Below, in pieces: positions 8,049 to 16,481 of a stretch of 64,000 bases of DNA. Positions within the stretch are counted from its first letter, which is position 1, and each line of letters opens with the position of its first letter. The position numbers were made by a program, and so were the translations under genes. Source of the stretch: a virus; the IMG/VR virus record IMGVR_UViG_3300031521_000029, positions 38,171 through 102,170 of that record. The stretch is one strand, 5' to 3'. The notes under the pieces were generated by a model that was given only the letters and a program-made list of their open reading frames with translations, searched no databases and was not told the origin of the DNA.

Positions 8049-8378
8049 TTAAAATTTGCCTCTATCTTCAAACCGATTAATGGCATCACTTCCAAATTCT
8101 TCATTTTTAAAATTGGATAGTTCATGAACATCAGTTCGCATATAACTTCCATTTCTTACTATGCCTATGTTAAACTGGTCAGCCATAGCTCGTGTAATCA
8201 TGACGCCTTGAGGGTCGTCATAACCATGTCCCAAATCTATAAGATTTTGAACATATTCTTTCCTAGAAATTTTAAATGCCCTAGGAATCATAGCATTTAA
8301 ATACGCAACGAGTTCTGGTACCGTATTAAAGGTAACATATTGTCTTATCGTCGAATCTTGTATATATAATTTATTCAT
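8049..8378 (-). CDS. protein of unknown function
   Basis: A 109-residue protein starting MNKLYIQDST (ATG at 8378). A longer TTG/CTG-type reading reaches 8402 but would run into an inverted repeat. TATAGT lies four bases before the ATG, but no good -35 accompanies it. The sequence is mixed alpha/beta with GHGYDDPQGVMITRAMAD in the middle. No family was recognised. Confidence 0.65.
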   Translation of the reverse strand: MNKLYIQDSTIRQYVTFNTVPELVAYLNAMIPRAFKISRKEYVQNLIDLGHGYDDPQGVMITRAMADQFNIGIVRNGSYMRTDVHELSNFKNEEFGSDAINRFEDRGKF

Positions 8379-8398
8379 ATCCACTATATGTAGTGTCA

Positions 8399-8424
8399 AC
8401 AATCTTATTATGTAGTAAGATTGT
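8399..8424. repeat. inverted repeat between lipoprotein gene and next gene
   Basis: A perfect 9-base inverted repeat (ACAATCTTA at 8399-8407, TAAGATTGT at 8416-8424) lies downstream of the lipoprotein gene on the minus strand. It has no T-run, so it may be a weak terminator or an operator. Confidence 0.4.
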
Positions 8425-8460
8425 GTGAATTACAAGTTATTATATCTACAACGACTTATT

Positions 8461-9576
8461 TTAACCGTTTGTGGAGGGAGGTGTGTCTACAATGACTGAT
8501 GTAGATGGAGGTGTTACAATTATTGGTGAAGCAGCAACTACAGGCGTTACCGTAGATGTTATGGTAGGTATGACAGAAGAAGTAACAGTGGTCGTGACAA
8601 CAGCAGGCTTTGACCAACCCAATTCAACTTTCATCTTATCGATATTTGCTTTGTCTGCATCGGTCATTGTGGATTTTGCATTGTCCAATAAATCTTGAAG
8701 TGTGGCGACTTTGCCCGTCCCTGCGGCCTGTAATTTAGCAGTTTCTACAGAATCAACTACCGCCTTAAGTGCATTCTTGGTAGATGAATATGCTTCCACT
8801 GACACATTGCCTGCAATTGATAACGCTTTAGGTAAAATTAAGGATATGGTGTTTATTGCCCAACTCCCCATTTGTTCAAAGATATTAAATATCGCCGACG
8901 CAATTGGATTTGAAGTGGCTAAAATTCTAAGAATCAAAAATATTAATCCGCCTATACCCAAAAACCATGCCATACGAATAACTAATTTATGAACTCCATA
9001 CCATATTGCGCCTAAACCACCCCAACTATCCATCTGATTTAATGTTGATTTGTATTGGTCTGCTGCCTGTGCATTTGCATCGGCCTGTTTCAATGCATCT
9101 GCAACCGCATCTTCTCGTTGTGCGATAAGTTTTTTATCCTGTTCTTGGATTTTTACCGTTTCTTTATCTTTCAATGCCAATGCTTTTTCGCCAGCTATTC
9201 TAACTTCTTTTACTTGAGAAAGTAAATCATCTACTATTCCTTGAATTAGTTCAACTTCTTTAAAATCTGGTTTGCCTGCCAATGCTTCAATTCTAGCATT
9301 CATCTCTTTAGCTACAACAACTTCGTTTGGAACATTTGTAGTAATTTGATTCAAAGCATGTTCTACGCCCCCCTGGGACCACGCCCCAATATGGGCAAGT
9401 TTATCTTCATTAGCTTGAGCTTGTTGATTCTCAACTATACGAATTTGTGTATCTGTCTTTTTATTATTAGCTTGAGCTTTTCCAAACACTCCTTGATTAT
9501 TATCAAGAATTGTTGAACATCCGGCCGCCAACAAAATTGAAACGCCAACTATAAAACCACATATAAACTTATTCAT
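8461..9576 (-). CDS. membrane-anchored lipoprotein of unknown function
   Basis: This 371-residue protein starts with a lipoprotein signal: basic start, hydrophobic core and lipobox LAAGC with Cys20. A long Ala/Gln/Glu/Lys-rich, probably coiled-coil region (25-180) follows. One transmembrane helix lies at about 198-220 (WFLGIGGLIFLILRIL) with a further amphipathic stretch after it. The Thr/Pro/Val-rich low-complexity tail contains TPPSTSV-type repeats. It would be exported and lipidated in the host envelope. Superinfection exclusion or lysis-related roles are possible inferences only. An AAAGGAT ribosome site precedes the ATG, and the gene follows the 129-residue gene by five bases. Confidence 0.75.
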   Translation of the reverse strand: MNKFICGFIVGVSILLAAGCSTILDNNQGVFGKAQANNKKTDTQIRIVENQQAQANEDKLAHIGAWSQGGVEHALNQITTNVPNEVVVAKEMNARIEALAGKPDFKEVELIQGIVDDLLSQVKEVRIAGEKALALKDKETVKIQEQDKKLIAQREDAVADALKQADANAQAADQYKSTLNQMDSWGGLGAIWYGVHKLVIRMAWFLGIGGLIFLILRILATSNPIASAIFNIFEQMGSWAINTISLILPKALSIAGNVSVEAYSSTKNALKAVVDSVETAKLQAAGTGKVATLQDLLDNAKSTMTDADKANIDKMKVELGWSKPAVVTTTVTSSVIPTITSTVTPVVAASPIIVTPPSTSVIVDTPPSTNG

Positions 9577-9581
9577 AAACT

Positions 9582-9971
9582 TTATCCTTTTAATAGCATC
9601 TTCTTAGTCATTACATCAGAGTATGTAACTCTATTTTCAACAGGACTATCAATCACTCCCAACTTTTGTTTTAACATTGCCAATGCAGCTATGGGAGACA
9701 TTTTTCCACAATTAAATCCAACAATCCCATACTTTAAACAAAAATCTTCAAGAGTTTTAATATCTTTTTCTAAATAGTTTTGTTTTGGTGTAGTATCAAT
9801 TGACTCGCCTGAATCAGTTAGTTTCTTTTTGACCATTAATTGATGTGGGTCAAACGAACCATCTTTAGTTACTGTCGGAATTCTTTGAGAAATAACTTGT
9901 TCCATACTTGGCATAGTTGGATATGCATCAAATTCAAAATGTAACTGATTAGATTGATTAAAATCGTTCAT
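9582..9971 (-). CDS. protein of unknown function
   Basis: A 129-residue soluble protein between the metallopeptidase and lipoprotein genes (gaps of 2 and 5 bases), so surely in the same operon. It contains a helical C-terminal domain (DFCLKYGIVGFNCGKMSPIAAL) that resembles small phage structural or assembly proteins, but no family is recognised. An AAAGG ribosome site lies before the ATG. Confidence 0.7.
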   Translation of the reverse strand: MNDFNQSNQLHFEFDAYPTMPSMEQVISQRIPTVTKDGSFDPHQLMVKKKLTDSGESIDTTPKQNYLEKDIKTLEDFCLKYGIVGFNCGKMSPIAALAMLKQKLGVIDSPVENRVTYSDVMTKKMLLKG

Positions 9972-9973
9972 AA

Positions 9974-11116
9974 TTAACCTTTATAACTCATTTTCTTTGG
10001 TGGATATTCGTTACCCATAGAATATGTCTTTTCTGAAACTTTTTGTTTTTTAGGAATTGGAGATTTTCCATTATATCCTGATTTTTTATCTTTAGTTTTC
10101 TTTTGGTCTTCCCAATCCCTAAACAACATATTACCTAACAAATATGCTTGTTTTTCCATCTGACGCAACCAAGGATTCTTTTGAGCATATTGAGGGTCGT
10201 TAGCTCCTACCGGACTTTCTCCGACTTCATGAAGTTTTTCATTCTCATGCTGCCAGTGATGAATTATTTCATGAGCAAATGAACGAAGAATATCTTTTTG
10301 ATGACGATTGGTAACGAACAATGCAACTTCCTTTTCAGCAGGATTGTAATATGCAGTTTTGCCAAGAACTTTTTCAGCATTCTTTTCATCTGAAACTAGC
10401 TTAACACTTGGGATGGTTTTTAACTGCAATTCTTTTTGTAAGTAAGCAAATAATTGTCCTAAATGGGTTTTGAATGTATCTAAATTTTCAGGCATCATAC
10501 TCTCTATAAATAGAGAACGAGTATCGTTACTCACACATTTAGTTTCCATTAAATCTATAATTTTATTTTTAATGTTTAATGTTTTATTATATTCAATTGC
10601 AAGATTTTTTAAATTTCTTAATTGTATGTTTGTAGGTTCATTAACATTATTAGTAACATAAATCGTAAATGGAGTTATAACTACACGCATAAACTTTAAA
10701 TCATATAACATTTTATAAATTCCTAATAACCCTTTCTCATTAGGAACATCACTATATGCGTCATATGAATCATAAGGAATATTTTTTTCATTAAAATAAT
10801 CCTCTGCCCACAACTCATGTCCCTCGACAGCATGATTAAAATTTCCACTTGGGTCTAACCAATACTCGGATTCTCTTAATCTAGGTTTATCGTCATTTAC
10901 TTCCCAAAGACCTTTGAACAAATCTTTAGATTGTGTAGGAATATCAGAATGACCAACGTAGCCACCTTCACGTTCCTCCATAGGAATCGTAGATGGTACT
11001 GGCTTTACTTCATATGGAACCGAATCATCAAAATAATCACTAAAACTAAGCCCTTCCCGTTGTAACATTATACGTCGGTATTCACTTAGTTTTTTTTGTG
11101 ATATATTTTTGTCCAC
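9974..11116 (-). CDS. zinc metallopeptidase-like protein
   Basis: A 380-residue protein with a clear HExxH motif, AHEIIHHWQHE (His282, Glu283, His286), in its C-terminal third. An acidic/Gln-rich segment that could hold the third ligand follows. The motif is of the zincin type found in phage and bacterial SprT- or DUF-type peptidases. The first 250 residues are phage-specific. The last 40 are Lys-rich (KKTKDKKSGYNGK). It sits between two acidic repeat proteins and the lipoprotein operon, so it may process a virion protein or act on the envelope. The substrate is unknown. Confidence 0.7.
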   Translation of the reverse strand: MDKNISQKKLSEYRRIMLQREGLSFSDYFDDSVPYEVKPVPSTIPMEEREGGYVGHSDIPTQSKDLFKGLWEVNDDKPRLRESEYWLDPSGNFNHAVEGHELWAEDYFNEKNIPYDSYDAYSDVPNEKGLLGIYKMLYDLKFMRVVITPFTIYVTNNVNEPTNIQLRNLKNLAIEYNKTLNIKNKIIDLMETKCVSNDTRSLFIESMMPENLDTFKTHLGQLFAYLQKELQLKTIPSVKLVSDEKNAEKVLGKTAYYNPAEKEVALFVTNRHQKDILRSFAHEIIHHWQHENEKLHEVGESPVGANDPQYAQKNPWLRQMEKQAYLLGNMLFRDWEDQKKTKDKKSGYNGKSPIPKKQKVSEKTYSMGNEYPPKKMSYKG

Positions 11117-11121
11117 ATGTA

Positions 11122-12636
11122 TTAAGATTTCTTCTTATGAACTCCGCTGGTGGTTTTCTTTGCCTTTTTATGTTTTAGGCTTTGAGAAAAGGTAGATTTC
11201 TTGGATTTTTGTCCCTTTGCAATTGTCTTTGCAACTTTACTTACGCCTTCATCCAAATCGTCGGCCCAACGGGTTTTTGGGTCTTGTTTATAATTACCGT
11301 GATTAGCTGTTCTATAAGAACTATGTTGAGTTGCTCCGATACCAGCCTCACTAACTTGTGGGTCATATTGATTGGTTCTAGCAGTATCATCTCCAGTTAC
11401 TTTGTATTGTCTTGGTTGAACCGTTTTATAAGATGGCCCCATTTTCATATTAACCGTTTCATCTACGTCTTTAGTATCAGTGTGACTAAATCCATCATGA
11501 CCGAAATCACCCTCTTCACCATGTTTGGATGGACAATCGCATAAATAATTTTGTTTTCCACATCCAGGACATCTTTTATAATCATTTGGACTGGTTTCAG
11601 TTGATGCAATATCATAATCACTACGTTCTCCATCTTCATACAAATTAGGTTCTGTTCCACCTTGAGAAAGTCCATTATTTCTTTTAACTACCGACACATT
11701 ATCAATCTTTTCACGAAGCGATATAAATTCCATCAATTCATCAGAAGACAAGGTACGTTGTTCATTTGCCAATTCAACATAACGTTCATTCATCTTCGTT
11801 TCTTCTTCTTCATCGTACATTTCAGTAATTTCAGGTTCATATTGATTAGTTCTGGCTGTGTCATCATCCATCACTTTGTATTGTCTTGGCTGAACTGTCT
11901 TATATGAGGCGCCCATCTTCATGTTAACTTTTTCTTCGTTGATTTTCACCCATCTACCGGACGTTTTATCATATTTGATTTCTTTCAATACGTCTTTTAC
12001 AATTTTACGAATCTTCTGTTTACTTTCAGAAAGTTGTGGAGTTGCAGCAATAGTTCCTTGACTATTTGGGCCGCCTTGTTTCTGTCCTTCACCTGGAACT
12101 ACTTGTCCGCCCACAGTTTTAGAAACCAATGAGCTATCTACTGGTTTTCCACCTGCGGTAATTTGTTCTTTATCATTTGTCTGTTGAACACGGATTCCAC
12201 CTTTATCTTTGTTAATGCCTCTACCGACAGTTGTCATGCCAGATTGTTCGCCTGACGCGGACGTTCCACTTAAACCACCAACATTGATAATTTTACCCAT
12301 CATGATTGGTTGTCCGACATGAGGAACTGCCAATGCGCCGCCAATCGTTGGGAGGCCGCCGTTATCATCATATTCATTGCCTGGTTCTTCAACTTCGCAA
12401 CCACATTCATCTATCTCTTCTTCTTCAAGGCCGGCTTTTGAAAGTTTACTATAATAGTGTGGGTCTTCTTTCAAATGGTCGCCTGCAATCTTCGCAGCCA
12501 CGAATTCATCATTAGTATGTTCTTTTTCAGTTCCAATACCTTGGTTAAATTCTTTTTGGTCAACGCCTTCTGGGATAAGACGTTGAATGTCTTTCGCAGT
12601 CGCCTTTTTATTTTTGAAGAAATCTCGATAGTTCAT
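11122..12636 (-). CDS. acidic repeat protein with DUF5661-like segment
   Basis: A 504-residue, low-complexity, hydrophilic protein. Near the N-terminus it has a DUF5661-like segment (HLKEDPHYYSKL). A nearly identical 37-residue repeat occurs at about 237-274 and 395-430 (NMKMG.SYKTVQPRQYKV..DDTARTNQY). Between them is a zinc-ribbon-like CPGCGKQNYLCDC. The C-terminus is very basic (KKAKKTTSGVHKKKS). The same DPHYYS motif appears in the next upstream gene, so the two are paralogous in part. A TATTTATA element lies four bases before the ATG. It is possibly a virion or head-assembly protein, by inference only. Confidence 0.7.
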   Translation of the reverse strand: MNYRDFFKNKKATAKDIQRLIPEGVDQKEFNQGIGTEKEHTNDEFVAAKIAGDHLKEDPHYYSKLSKAGLEEEEIDECGCEVEEPGNEYDDNGGLPTIGGALAVPHVGQPIMMGKIINVGGLSGTSASGEQSGMTTVGRGINKDKGGIRVQQTNDKEQITAGGKPVDSSLVSKTVGGQVVPGEGQKQGGPNSQGTIAATPQLSESKQKIRKIVKDVLKEIKYDKTSGRWVKINEEKVNMKMGASYKTVQPRQYKVMDDDTARTNQYEPEITEMYDEEEETKMNERYVELANEQRTLSSDELMEFISLREKIDNVSVVKRNNGLSQGGTEPNLYEDGERSDYDIASTETSPNDYKRCPGCGKQNYLCDCPSKHGEEGDFGHDGFSHTDTKDVDETVNMKMGPSYKTVQPRQYKVTGDDTARTNQYDPQVSEAGIGATQHSSYRTANHGNYKQDPKTRWADDLDEGVSKVAKTIAKGQKSKKSTFSQSLKHKKAKKTTSGVHKKKS

Positions 12637-12638
12637 AA

Positions 12639-12648
12639 AGTATAAATA
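12639..12648 (-). promoter_or_regulatory. TATTTATA element next to a start codon
   Basis: Minus-strand TATTTATACT ends two bases before the ATG at 12636. It is one of six similar elements, and three of them (12.6, 13.4 and 53.7 kb) precede hydrophilic, possibly virion-associated proteins. Confidence 0.4.
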
Positions 12649-12678
12649 TTGGTTTGTATTGTTAAAATTGACAAAATG

Positions 12679-13398
12679 TTAGATTCCACTTCTCGTAGAA
12701 CATCGTCTATTGGACAAGTCTTTAAAAATTTGATTTAATTCTGGAGTTGCGGCTTTTGCTGCCGTTTTCTTTCTTGCTGCAATCATTTCATCAAGAACGC
12801 TTTTTGTTTTAGAAAATGTACTTTCTTTTACTGTTTCGTCCACCTTCATTTTTTTATCATCAATGTTTAACATATCAAGTCTACTATAATAATGTGGGTC
12901 TGTTTTCATGTTTTTTATAACAGTTTGTTTAGCTATCATTTTGTCTTTCTTCACCATGTTCCCCAGTTCATATTGAAGAGCGGACATAACTTCATCAGGA
13001 GAAGGAGTTTGTTCTTTTCCTTTAAATAATTGGTCAACTTTAGGGTCGAGTTCTTTATCCGGGTCTAATGGCTTTTGGGATTTTTGAACATCGTAATTAG
13101 TATCGGGACTAACAGTATTTGGCTTTGTTAATCTTACCGTATCCCCAGTATCAGGCGTTGTACTTATCGTGTTTGAGTTTCTTCCGATTCTATCAGGACG
13201 GTCGGGTGGTTGCATCATTGCAGAAGATGTGGATTCGGTATTAGAAGCCATATGGTTCGTCGTCTTATCAGATGAAGAAAATTTCGATGGGTCTTGTGTA
13301 CTACTATTTGGCGTTCCATAAGAGCCGCCATAAGACATACCACCAGAACCACCTGGGGAACCATCAAAACTATTTTCTATAAAGATTTTTTTTGCCAT
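12679..13398 (-). CDS. hydrophilic protein with DUF5661-like segment
   Basis: A 239-residue protein with a Gly/Ser-rich N-terminus (SPGGSGGMSYGGSYG) and a long disordered Ser/Thr/Pro/Asp-rich region. A conserved helical segment, TDPHYYSRLDMLN (about 167-180), is shared with the downstream 504-residue protein. The C-terminus is basic. The gene starts right after a terminator and has its own TATTTATA element seven bases before the ATG. Function is unknown; composition and neighbours fit a virion or scaffold-associated protein. Confidence 0.65.
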   Translation of the reverse strand: MAKKIFIENSFDGSPGGSGGMSYGGSYGTPNSSTQDPSKFSSSDKTTNHMASNTESTSSAMMQPPDRPDRIGRNSNTISTTPDTGDTVRLTKPNTVSPDTNYDVQKSQKPLDPDKELDPKVDQLFKGKEQTPSPDEVMSALQYELGNMVKKDKMIAKQTVIKNMKTDPHYYSRLDMLNIDDKKMKVDETVKESTFSKTKSVLDEMIAARKKTAAKAATPELNQIFKDLSNRRCSTRSGI

Positions 13399-13403
13399 AT
13401 ACC

Positions 13404-13413
13404 ACTATAAATA
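13404..13413 (-). promoter_or_regulatory. TATTTATA element next to a start codon
   Basis: Minus-strand TATTTATAGT ends five bases before the ATG at 13398, just downstream of the terminator of the preceding gene. A transcript reading the 13.4 kb gene must start here or read through, which makes a promoter role plausible. Confidence 0.45.
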
Positions 13414-13451
13414 GTAAATGCTACTTAGAAACCTTTAGATATAGACGCATA

Positions 13452-13480
13452 AAAAACCGACACCATAAGATGTCGGTTTA
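13452..13480 (-). terminator. Rho-independent terminator
   Basis: On the minus strand AAACCGACA, a short loop and TGTCGGTTT are followed by TTTTATG. It closes the replication/nucleotide operon after the deoxyribosyltransferase-like gene. Confidence 0.85.
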
Positions 13481-13485
13481 ATGTG

Positions 13486-14022
13486 TTATCTATATTCTTT
13501 TCGTAATAGTCGCCAGCGGTCGGAATCGATTTCCTTTTCACCAGTATCGATTTTTATCAACATATTCAATATATCATCAATGTTATTATAAATATACTTA
13601 TGTGGAAACATTCCCATTATCCAAAACGGACATTTCTTTTTACCACCTTCTACAGCAATAAACGTCGGTTTCTTCATTCTTACAGCCGTTACCAACTCTT
13701 CCACTGTTCCGTATGTAGGATATGTTGGATTAAGATATGCTACTATAAAATCAGACCTATCAACTAAATTTAAGTCATACGCTCTAATTTCTCGCATTCT
13801 TTCTTGAACTTCATCATACTTTTCACCGTCCATAAGTTCATTTATATGCTTTCTGGTAGCATCGTTTTCCTGAATATCCTTCAGAAATGGTTTATGATAT
13901 GGATTGAAGACTGTCACGGCCATTTTTTCCAAAATAGGCGTTATTTTACTTCTCCAAGCCTCTCCGTTATTATACTGCATCGGCCCAGCTAAATACGTCT
14001 TCGTTCTATATAACACATTCAT
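13486..14022 (-). CDS. nucleoside 2-deoxyribosyltransferase-like protein (DUF4406 type)
   Basis: A 178-residue protein from the ATG at 14022, which lies one base after the previous stop. It shows the deoxyribosyltransferase pattern: a substrate loop TYLAGPMQYNN, then DLNLVDRSDFIVAYL and the catalytic-Glu region YGTVEEL. Family members break the N-glycosidic bond of nucleosides or nucleotides, or exchange bases. In phages they are usually linked to nucleotide salvage or base modification. The position downstream of clamp-loader genes and the presence of Nudix, dUTPase and reductase genes fit a role in the nucleotide pool. Confidence 0.75.
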   Translation of the reverse strand: MNVLYRTKTYLAGPMQYNNGEAWRSKITPILEKMAVTVFNPYHKPFLKDIQENDATRKHINELMDGEKYDEVQERMREIRAYDLNLVDRSDFIVAYLNPTYPTYGTVEELVTAVRMKKPTFIAVEGGKKKCPFWIMGMFPHKYIYNNIDDILNMLIKIDTGEKEIDSDRWRLLRKEYR

Positions 14023-14023
14023 A

Positions 14024-14272
14024 TCAACCTTGATTTGACCTGGCCACGATTTGTATGGCAACATTATGAGCAGATGCAAACTGAAGAATTTCCTTCATTT
14101 CCAACACAGGATTATACGAACAATGAATTTCAATTGTAGGTTTCATATGCGTCGGATGCATCTCTATAAACTCTGCTCTATCGAACCATTGTTTGTTTTT
14201 ATTAACATCGTAAAACTCACCCAGCAATACACGATGGTCGATTCTCTTTGGCATTTTTCTTGGTAATTCCAT
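14024..14272 (-). CDS. small protein of unknown function
   Basis: An 82-residue protein between the gp44-type loader gene and the deoxyribosyltransferase-like gene, with gaps of 11 and 1 bases. An AAAGGAAT ribosome site precedes the ATG. It has a beta-alpha-like C-terminus (PTIEIHCSYNP, ASAHNVAIQIV). It is not the second clamp-loader subunit, which is at 46.3-46.8 kb. No family was recognised. Confidence 0.7.
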   Translation of the reverse strand: MELPRKMPKRIDHRVLLGEFYDVNKNKQWFDRAEFIEMHPTHMKPTIEIHCSYNPVLEMKEILQFASAHNVAIQIVARSNQG

Positions 14273-14283
14273 AAACTATTCCT

Positions 14284-15252
14284 TTATTTTAAATGTTTTA
14301 GTATTTTATACATACACGCCAAAAACGTTATGTCTCTGACTTTTGGTATAACTAACTGCATTTGCCAGTTAAGTTCACCCAATTCGTATATAATCAATGC
14401 TTCCTTACCTTTTGCGTAATCATCCACCTTATCAAACAAGTGATGTACCACAGTTTCCAACGACGTAGCATCAAATTCCGTTGTAAGTTTTCTAATTTCG
14501 TCAAAAACACCAGCCTCATGTGGATTTTTTAACAGTTCCACCAAATTATTCAAAGAATCTACTTCAACAGCATTTTCTCTTGAAATTTTAATTTTCAGTT
14601 CTCCGGTTTCACCTTCCAATGTAGATTGTTGGGCGAAATTGATTACCTTACGTATGTCAGGATAATATGTGTTGACAATGAAGATTACATCTTCTTGTGT
14701 GAATGATACATTCTCGGTCTGTAAAATATTGACCAACTTTAACGCCACTTCCTTTTTAGAAACCGGTTTGATTTCAAACGTCTGCATTCTTGACGACAAC
14801 GGAGAAATAATTTTTTCAACATAATTACACGTCAAAATAAATCTTGTATGCGCCGAATATGTTTCGGTCATATTTCTCAAAGCCGCCTGCGCTTCTGGTG
14901 ACAACCTATCTGCCTCATCGAGAATGATTACCTTGAGAGGTTTGAAGCCCACCGAACAAGCAAAATTCTTCATTTTAACTCTAACATCCTCAACACTGTT
15001 TTCGTCCGATGCATTTATATACATTACGTCACATGGTATTGATTTTGTTAAAAGTTTTGCTAAAGATGTTTTACCTGTTCCGGCGGGGCCGAACAGTAGA
15101 ATCTGCGGAATCTCATTTTTTTTAATAAATTGAGCAAACGTTTCCTTTACAGTTTCATTACCAATATATTCGTCCATATTAGCAGGTCGATATCGTTCAA
15201 CCCACAATGAATGGTCTTTCTTTGGTTTTCTGTTCTCTTCAATAAAGTCCAT
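14284..15252 (-). CDS. clamp loader ATPase subunit (T4 gp44-like, RFC small subunit)
   Basis: A 322-residue AAA+ ATPase that opens and loads the sliding clamp onto primer-template DNA. Visible are the RFC box WVERYRP (residues 17-23), Walker A GPAGTGKT (55-62), Walker B LDEAD (111-115), sensor 1 TCNY (141-144) and the arginine-finger region SSRM (153-156). Length equals T4 gp44 (319). It lies 242 bases downstream of the sliding-clamp gene in the same operon. Its expected gp62-type partner is encoded 31 kb away. Confidence 0.95.
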   Translation of the reverse strand: MDFIEENRKPKKDHSLWVERYRPANMDEYIGNETVKETFAQFIKKNEIPQILLFGPAGTGKTSLAKLLTKSIPCDVMYINASDENSVEDVRVKMKNFACSVGFKPLKVIILDEADRLSPEAQAALRNMTETYSAHTRFILTCNYVEKIISPLSSRMQTFEIKPVSKKEVALKLVNILQTENVSFTQEDVIFIVNTYYPDIRKVINFAQQSTLEGETGELKIKISRENAVEVDSLNNLVELLKNPHEAGVFDEIRKLTTEFDATSLETVVHHLFDKVDDYAKGKEALIIYELGELNWQMQLVIPKVRDITFLACMYKILKHLK

Positions 15253-15266
15253 ATCGTTTGTTTATT

Positions 15267-15452
15267 TTACTTTGAGAACTTGAATTTAAGCTTACAAAGT
15301 TGAGTCTTAGACTTCAAAGAAGTCTTGACGGACTTGACCAACGACGCCATTTGATTCTTGGTACCAACCATATCAGCATATGGGCCGACCCAACGACCTT
15401 GACTTTTGTAGAACAACCCATAATACTCTTTATTTGTTTTATTTAACTTCAT
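15267..15452 (-). CDS. small basic protein between clamp and clamp loader
   Basis: A 61-residue Lys-rich protein (GRWVGPYADMVGTKNQ; C-terminus KTQLCKLKFKFSK) with an AAGGAAAAAT ribosome site. It lies between the clamp and loader genes. A DNA- or RNA-binding role is only a guess from composition. Confidence 0.65.
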   Translation of the reverse strand: MKLNKTNKEYYGLFYKSQGRWVGPYADMVGTKNQMASLVKSVKTSLKSKTQLCKLKFKFSK

Positions 15453-15494
15453 ATTTTTCCTTTTTGTGTGTGTGTGTTTATTTTTCCTTACAAA

Positions 15495-16256
15495 TTAATC
15501 TTCCACGTCAACTTTTACCAAATAGTATTGACTCTTAATTCCATCCTTGTTAAATGCGACTCCTGCCAAGCCGGCATCACAAATTTGAAGAACCGAATCA
15601 TCACAATCACTGTTAGCTGACAAAATTTCTTTCAAACTCTTTGCGGTAAAACTGATAGGATTCTTAATCGTATCTTTTCCTGTATTAGTTGTAACGTATT
15701 CACCGAGAGCGATACGGTCTGAGTTGCCGGTTGACTTATAACCAAACACAACATCAAGTTTTCTAGTTTTCTTACTCATCACCACCGTGAACAACGCACC
15801 GTCATCACCCAAAGCAGAAAATGCTTTGGCGAACTTATCATTAAATTCGGGGGTAAGTTTGATTTCAACATCAAACGGAGGAATGTTCTTCATGGAAGGA
15901 ACTGGGTCAATTGCTGACGGTTCTGATGTAACATAATCAACCAACATCTTTCCATCATCCACCAACACTTTACGAGCCCGTGTATTATCCTTGTCATCAA
16001 CATCCAGAGTCAACGCCACGGTTTCGCCCATCAAAGATAGCATCTTCTTCAATCTGTCTGTGGTTAGAATTCCGACGTCTTGACCACTAATAAATCCTGT
16101 TGCGGCCTTTTCTAATTGAACCGATGCGAACAACTTCTTATCAGAAGTCATGGCAGTGACGGCCAAATCATCACCGACGTTCCTCCAGATGACAGAATTA
16201 ATCGTTCCACCCAAAGTATATTTTTTAATAAATGTTTCAATTTTTTGTTTTTCCAT
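15495..16256 (-). CDS. DNA polymerase sliding clamp (T4 gp45-like)
   Basis: A 253-residue protein with the two-domain pattern of a phage processivity clamp. Each half has alternating strands and a helix with conserved Leu/Lys spacing (TTDRLKKMLSLMG; TAKSLKEILSAN). The C-terminus ends SQYYLVKVDVED. T4 gp45 is 228 residues. Sequence similarity to known clamps is weak by eye. The assignment leans on size, fold pattern and its place directly upstream of the gp44-type loader. It would form a trimeric ring that tethers the polymerase and, in T4, activates late transcription. Confidence 0.8.
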   Translation of the reverse strand: MEKQKIETFIKKYTLGGTINSVIWRNVGDDLAVTAMTSDKKLFASVQLEKAATGFISGQDVGILTTDRLKKMLSLMGETVALTLDVDDKDNTRARKVLVDDGKMLVDYVTSEPSAIDPVPSMKNIPPFDVEIKLTPEFNDKFAKAFSALGDDGALFTVVMSKKTRKLDVVFGYKSTGNSDRIALGEYVTTNTGKDTIKNPISFTAKSLKEILSANSDCDDSVLQICDAGLAGVAFNKDGIKSQYYLVKVDVED

Positions 16257-16316
16257 AATTTTATAATCTCTCTTAATTGTTCATACACTATATCACAGTA
16301 AATTCAGAAGGTCTAT

Positions 16317-16481
16317 TTATTTTATTTTGCAATATAATTGAACTGCATTTTTACAATACCAACACGATACAAAATTAAAATATTCTTTATATCCATTTTC
16401 TTTTAAGAGCTTAATCGATTCTTTAGTTAAAAAATGATTATTATCGGCCCCACATTTAGAACATACACCAGATGCTTTCAT
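16317..16481 (-). CDS. 54-residue zinc-ribbon protein
   Basis: A short gene found by reading the minus strand. It starts MKASGVCSKCGADNN and later has SCWYCKNAV, giving two CxxC pairs (residues 7/10 and about 41/44) that could bind one zinc. It begins in an ATGA overlap with the macro-domain stop and ends 60 bases before the clamp gene. The overlap and paired cysteines make it a convincing gene despite its size. Function is unknown; a nucleic-acid or partner-binding zinc ribbon is the obvious inference. Confidence 0.75.
   Translation of the reverse strand: MKASGVCSKCGADNNHFLTKESIKLLKENGYKEYFNFVSCWYCKNAVQLYCKIK

Noticed and set aside
8471-8992. Two plus-strand frames opposite the lipoprotein gene
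   Set aside because: Low-complexity Val/Thr/Ala composition is the antisense of the lipoprotein tail and coiled coil.
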